Shown piece after piece: positions 60,301 to 64,000 of a DNA stretch of 64,000 bases. Numbering within the stretch: the first letter of the stretch is position 1; each line of letters starts with the position of its first letter. Below the pieces are notes generated by a model, which was not told the origin of the DNA, made no database searches, and saw only the letters and a program-made list of their open reading frames with translations. Origin of the DNA: Azolla caroliniana (Eukaryota; Polypodiophyta); the NCBI GenBank assembly GCA_043228905.1, contig JBHGNT010000003.1, positions 25,606,001 through 25,670,000 on the forward strand, written 5' to 3'. A program made the position numbers and the translations under genes.

Positions 60301-62280
60301 TTATGATTTATCAATTGTGTATTGTCTTTTGTAAGTGAAATGTTCATTAGAAACATCAATCAATGCTATGCAACATTCAAGTGATAAATACCGCAATCCC
60401 CATGACACTAATGTAATTCCATATTCCTAGGATCAATGTAGGTGTGTAAATATCAAACTTTGTAATTGAGCACATGTTCATGTTAAAGTAGCATGCTAGA
60501 TCCAACATTTTCCAAAGCCAGTTATACATTACATATACGAGATGATAAGAGGCATCAAGGAAAATATCGTTTCAACTAATTTTGGCTCATTGTCTATTTC
60601 CAAGGTTCCATTACAATCGATTACTACTTGGGGGGAGTTCTCCATTTAATGTTAAAAGGGTATTGTTAGATATATTTGTTTGTTCTTTCGTACAAAAAGG
60701 AATGCCCCCGATAAAGGTTGATGCCTTGATAGTAAAAGCCTCGCCTTATAATCTACCAAATATTTTATTCTAGGCTTTGTTCAAGATCATCGCGTGAAAA
60801 AAACTACATGTTAATATCTTGAAAATAAAATGACTCCCCTTATACAATGCAAACAATTTCATGTCTCACTCACATTGATTACCATGTACCTAAAGATAAT
60901 CATTGCACACTCAACATGTTGGTAATCTTTTTGGATAGGTATTTCACAATAAACTCAAGTTTGTAAATTTGTTTTCTGGTATGTTGAAAGCATGTGGCAA
61001 CATGGGAGAATTGGTAGTACATACCGAAATGAAATTAGATTTTGAGATGGATCTCAGTTAAATGAAGGATCCATGGCTAGCCATTGTCTTACACAAGACG
61101 GGCTTGGGAAGGATAGCCGTTTCTTTTCCATCTATTTTATAGTTTGTGGCTGATATGCCATTTTTAAAACTAATGGAAGGATGTTTTGTTTTGAAAAATA
61201 AATAAATTTGTAAATTTGTTTTTGCAGTACTATGTTTTACAATTACCGAATGCATGAGTATTAAGGACAATACATTTATTGTGTGGGGTGTGAATATGAT
61301 AACAATAGATTTAACTTAACCTCAAACATAGAAGTCAATGACAAATAATATAAACATTGCCAATGTGCCATCAAACCCATAACATTAACCCACACCACAC
61401 TATAGTGTGCCTATTTTGCGTAGAGCCGTCGTGCCAGAGTGACAATCACTTGATGAATGAATAATAACAAACATTTATGTATGATATGCTCGTGAAATGT
61501 TCCACCAATTAAAAATGTGTTGTGTTAAGAGGGTCATACTCTTGTTGAGTGCCATTCCCACGAATTCATGCACTAAAGGGCGCCCATCCCAGTGCATGAA
61601 GACATAACATTCCATTTTCTTATTATACCATTGAATCCACAAATAAAGATTGGTAAACCTGAAATATGGCAATTGGTAAGTAGTAACAAAAATTGGTATG
61701 TTTAGAAGGCTGAACGTTGGAAGCTATTACAAAATGTTACTGAAACGCTTGACTATATAATTGTTAAGACTTGGATAGAGATTGTGCATAACCTCAAATC
61801 TTCTTTGGATAACATAAAAAGTATTATACAACAAGCAAATTTACAATGATTTGAGTTTCATGCCATATAGGACAAAGGAAAATTTTATAGCAGGATTTTA
61901 GACAAGGTTGAGTAGTTATGCCCTACATCGAAGTATTTATTTAAGGTGCCACTTAGAACTTACCATGGAGGTCATTACCTATATGTACAATGTTAGGGCG
62001 TTTCTTAATACTAATGCAATATCTTTCTTGGCAAAAAAGAAGAAGTCATTGTTTATTGATTACTTGCAATGCACATAATGGTAAAATAAATACCACATTT
62101 GGTTTATGTCCCAACCGTTTTGTCTATAATACATGTGTAACATCTAAAATATGCAGTTTGGAATGCTTAAGTTGTTGTCTTAAAAATGAATATGAGGGTA
62201 ATGTTCTCTTGTTGGCCTACATATTGCTAAACATCCAATATGTTGAGACATATTTAGCCAAGAAGTACGCCAAGAGTTAA
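57361..62280. other. Intergenic, no recognised gene
   Basis: About 5 kb of AT-rich sequence with frames under 100 codons and no recognisable domain. A weak tRNA-like A-box/B-box pair sits near 60108-60150 (see findings). A small (CTAT)n run lies near 58050. Confidence 0.5.
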
Positions 62281-62689
62281 GTACTTGGCCAGGGGCCTGA
62301 GTGAAAAACATGGGGGCATTTGAATAAATATGTATAGAAAAATCCTTGAGTATCCCAATGTATGCAAAACACCCTTTAGCTTTGCTGAAATATTTACTAG
62401 AATAACTTCATTTTTTGAACCTAGTGGAGCACGGTGCACCCTTAACTTCACCAAAAAAAGTTACCTGAATGAGTAGTCTTTGGTTTGGCCAAACTTAGCA
62501 GAACACCCATACGCATTACGAAAATAGTTATCAAAGTACCCCTAAGATTCCCAAACTTATGAGATCATCATTGAGTTTCTCAATCCTCAGAGGTTAGGGA
62601 TATTTTGTGAAAAAACAGTACAAAAAGATGTTTGGCAAAATATCTTTTGAGTTCCCAAACTTCTGCCCTTGCGATTTGGCCAAACATTA

Positions 62690-62960
62690 TCAAGAATACT
62701 CACGAGTCTCCAAAACTTACAGAAACACCCTCAAGTTACACTCACATTGTTTTTGGTCGAGATATTTGGCAGAGTATCATCATATTTACTAGAATACCCA
62801 CCCAGCCTTCAGCTTCTTCATGCAAAGAACACAAAAGGGCATTGACCAACAAAATACACTCGAGTCTCCGGAACATTCCGAAAAACCTTTGAGTTTCACT
62901 CACATATTTCTAGTCGAAATATTTACTAGAGTACCCTCATGATACAAAGAAACACAAAAA
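62690..62960. repeat. About 158-base tandem repeat upstream of CSL4
   Basis: cacgagtctccaaaacttac (62701) recurs as ctcgagtctccggaacattc (62859), and aagttacactcacat (62734) as gagtttcactcacat (62891). The phrase atatttactagaatacc occurs near 62390, 62787 and 62920. Older, weaker copies extend left to about 62290. The array ends about 100 bases before the CSL4 start. Confidence 0.75.
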
Positions 62961-63064
62961 GGGTATTTTGTGAAATAGCCTAAACCTACACACACAGGGA
63001 GAGGTTTTTATGTATGAGGTATATTCATTCATCTGTTCTTCTTTCTTTGAAAACCCCTGTCATC

Positions 63065-63226
63065 ATGGAAACATCGACAATAAGGACACCTGGAGAGGTA
63101 CTTGGGCGAGCTTCAGAGTATATCGCTGGCCATGGAACCTATGCTTGGAATAACAAAATCTATGCATCTGTCGTGGGCACCGAGAAAATCTCTCATCCTT
63201 CCTCAGCATCGTCCTCTGAAGACAAG
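63065..63226 (+). CDS. CSL4: Exosome complex component CSL4, first coding exon
   Basis: Encodes 54 residues, ending at GACAAG/GTAAAC in phase 0; later exons lie beyond the right edge. The residues RTPGEVLGRASEYIAGHGTY...NKIYASVVGTEKI match the N-terminal domain of Csl4/EXOSC1 (TPGE.LG....AG.GTY....IYASL.G). CSL4 is one of the three S1/KH cap subunits of the RNA exosome, which degrades and trims RNA in nucleus and cytoplasm. The start chosen is the ATG at 63065, which gives a short leader METSTI before the conserved block; an in-frame ATG at 63014 would add 17 residues and is less likely. Identity rests on one exon, so confidence is moderate to high. Confidence 0.82.
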
Positions 63227-63568
63227 GTAAACAAACAAACGCTTCAAATATGGTTTTTCCTTCGATTTTAGATTGCTATTTTTCTTTGGAAGAATTAAAG
63301 AAGAAGTCCCAAGGACCCCTGAGTTTTTCTTGAATGCCCCATCCATATCTCCTGAAGGGAATTAATCAAGGATATAATCGGTTAAATAGCACATAGAACT
63401 GAGATAAAAGGAGAGGAATTACCCCATTTTATAGCCCAAATAGCTCATGTAATTTCCCTATAGGAGGCATTTTGTGGAAATAACATGAACATGTGGGCAT
63501 TGGGGAAATCAGAGAAAATGCAGGGTTCTTTAGGGGGTTTTCCCCATTCTTATCGCTGTCATTATTTT

Positions 63569-63962
63569 TGAGGAAAACACCATAAATACCCTACTTTTGT
63601 TGAATATTCACCAGAACAACCTTTAAATCTCAAAATTCACCAGAATATACTCCTTTGGATAGAAATTCTTATATAGAAGATTATTCTATTAAGGGGAGCT
63701 CATACATATGGTGGCAGATGGGCTAGTGCTCTAATGCTATATTCATAGAAATTCCTGTGTCAGCTGTCTATTGAGTCATGGGTAAATAACAAATGTTGTA
63801 TCATGGCTAGTATTTGATATCGACTATGTACAATGCATCTTGCTAATCAGATCCTGTACAACGTTCTACAAGTACAGAGGGGTATTTTGGTAATTTTTGG
63901 AATTTTAGAGGCATTCTGTTGAACACCCAAAATGTGAGGGGTATTTTACGGAGTTTTGGACC
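63569..63962. mobile_element. Foldback element in CSL4 intron 1
   Basis: The left arm tgaggaaaacaccataaatacc then ttcaccagaacaacctttaa pairs with the inverted complement of the right arm ending gtattttacggagttttggacc, over about 85 imperfect bases. TTATTTT flanks both sides (63562-63568 and 63963-63969), a plausible target-site duplication. The arm wording (accagaataccc) resembles the 24.8 kb element. Confidence 0.65.
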
Positions 63963-64000
63963 TTATTTTCATGTTTTTTCTTTTCAACTATTTCTTTCAT

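Noticed and set aside
1-64000. CRISPR arrays, bacterial operons, tRNA or rRNA genes
   Set aside because: No regularly spaced identical repeats with unique spacers, no prokaryotic gene layout, and no convincing tRNA cloverleaf or rRNA sequence seen in this plant nuclear DNA.

Overview
The window is nuclear DNA from a flowering plant. It is AT-rich, with intron-rich genes using GT-AG and a few GC-AG splice sites. The gene set includes plastid carotenoid synthesis, galactinol synthesis, and plant-type F-box and RING-CUE ubiquitin ligases, and simple repeats and degenerate tandem repeats are abundant. The species cannot be fixed from sequence alone; proteins are clearly angiosperm but not close to Arabidopsis, and there is no grass-like GC gradient. 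Exon models were built by hand from splice signals, reading phase and protein-family similarity. Every complete model closes in phase from start to stop.

Layout, left to right: the 5' end of zeta-carotene desaturase (minus, leaves the window at the left edge); a nine-exon F-box/WD40 gene (minus, 3469-7332); a 3.7 kb repeat-rich gap; an intronless GC-rich fructokinase (plus, 11034-12125); an 18-exon GPI ethanolamine phosphate transferase 1 (PIG-N type, minus, 13488-21901); a 7.6 kb divergent gap with a 0.25 kb foldback MITE, a PPR pseudogene fragment and a 1.35 kb long-inverted-repeat element; RPN12, a 26S proteasome lid subunit (plus, 29497-32757); galactinol synthase (plus, 36299-38664); a RIN2/AMFR-like membrane RING-CUE E3 ligase (minus, 42257-50494); a dense microsatellite block at its 5' side; about 11 kb with no recognisable intact gene except a degraded LINE fragment; and the first coding exon of exosome subunit CSL4 (plus, leaves at the right edge).

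The genes do not form a pathway or cluster; this is ordinary plant gene order. Three proteins touch the ubiquitin-proteasome system (F-box protein, RPN12, RIN2-like E3), which I take as coincidence.

The most unusual signal is structural. In two unrelated genes (zeta-carotene desaturase intron 2 and RIN2-like intron 1) the intron carries degenerate tandem copies of the upstream exon end together with its splice donor. This gives arrays of donor-like sites, one of which (position 50026) is a better consensus donor than the real GC donor. The RIN2-like gene also has three GC-AG introns. I found no undescribed enzyme system, CRISPR array, tRNA or rRNA gene.
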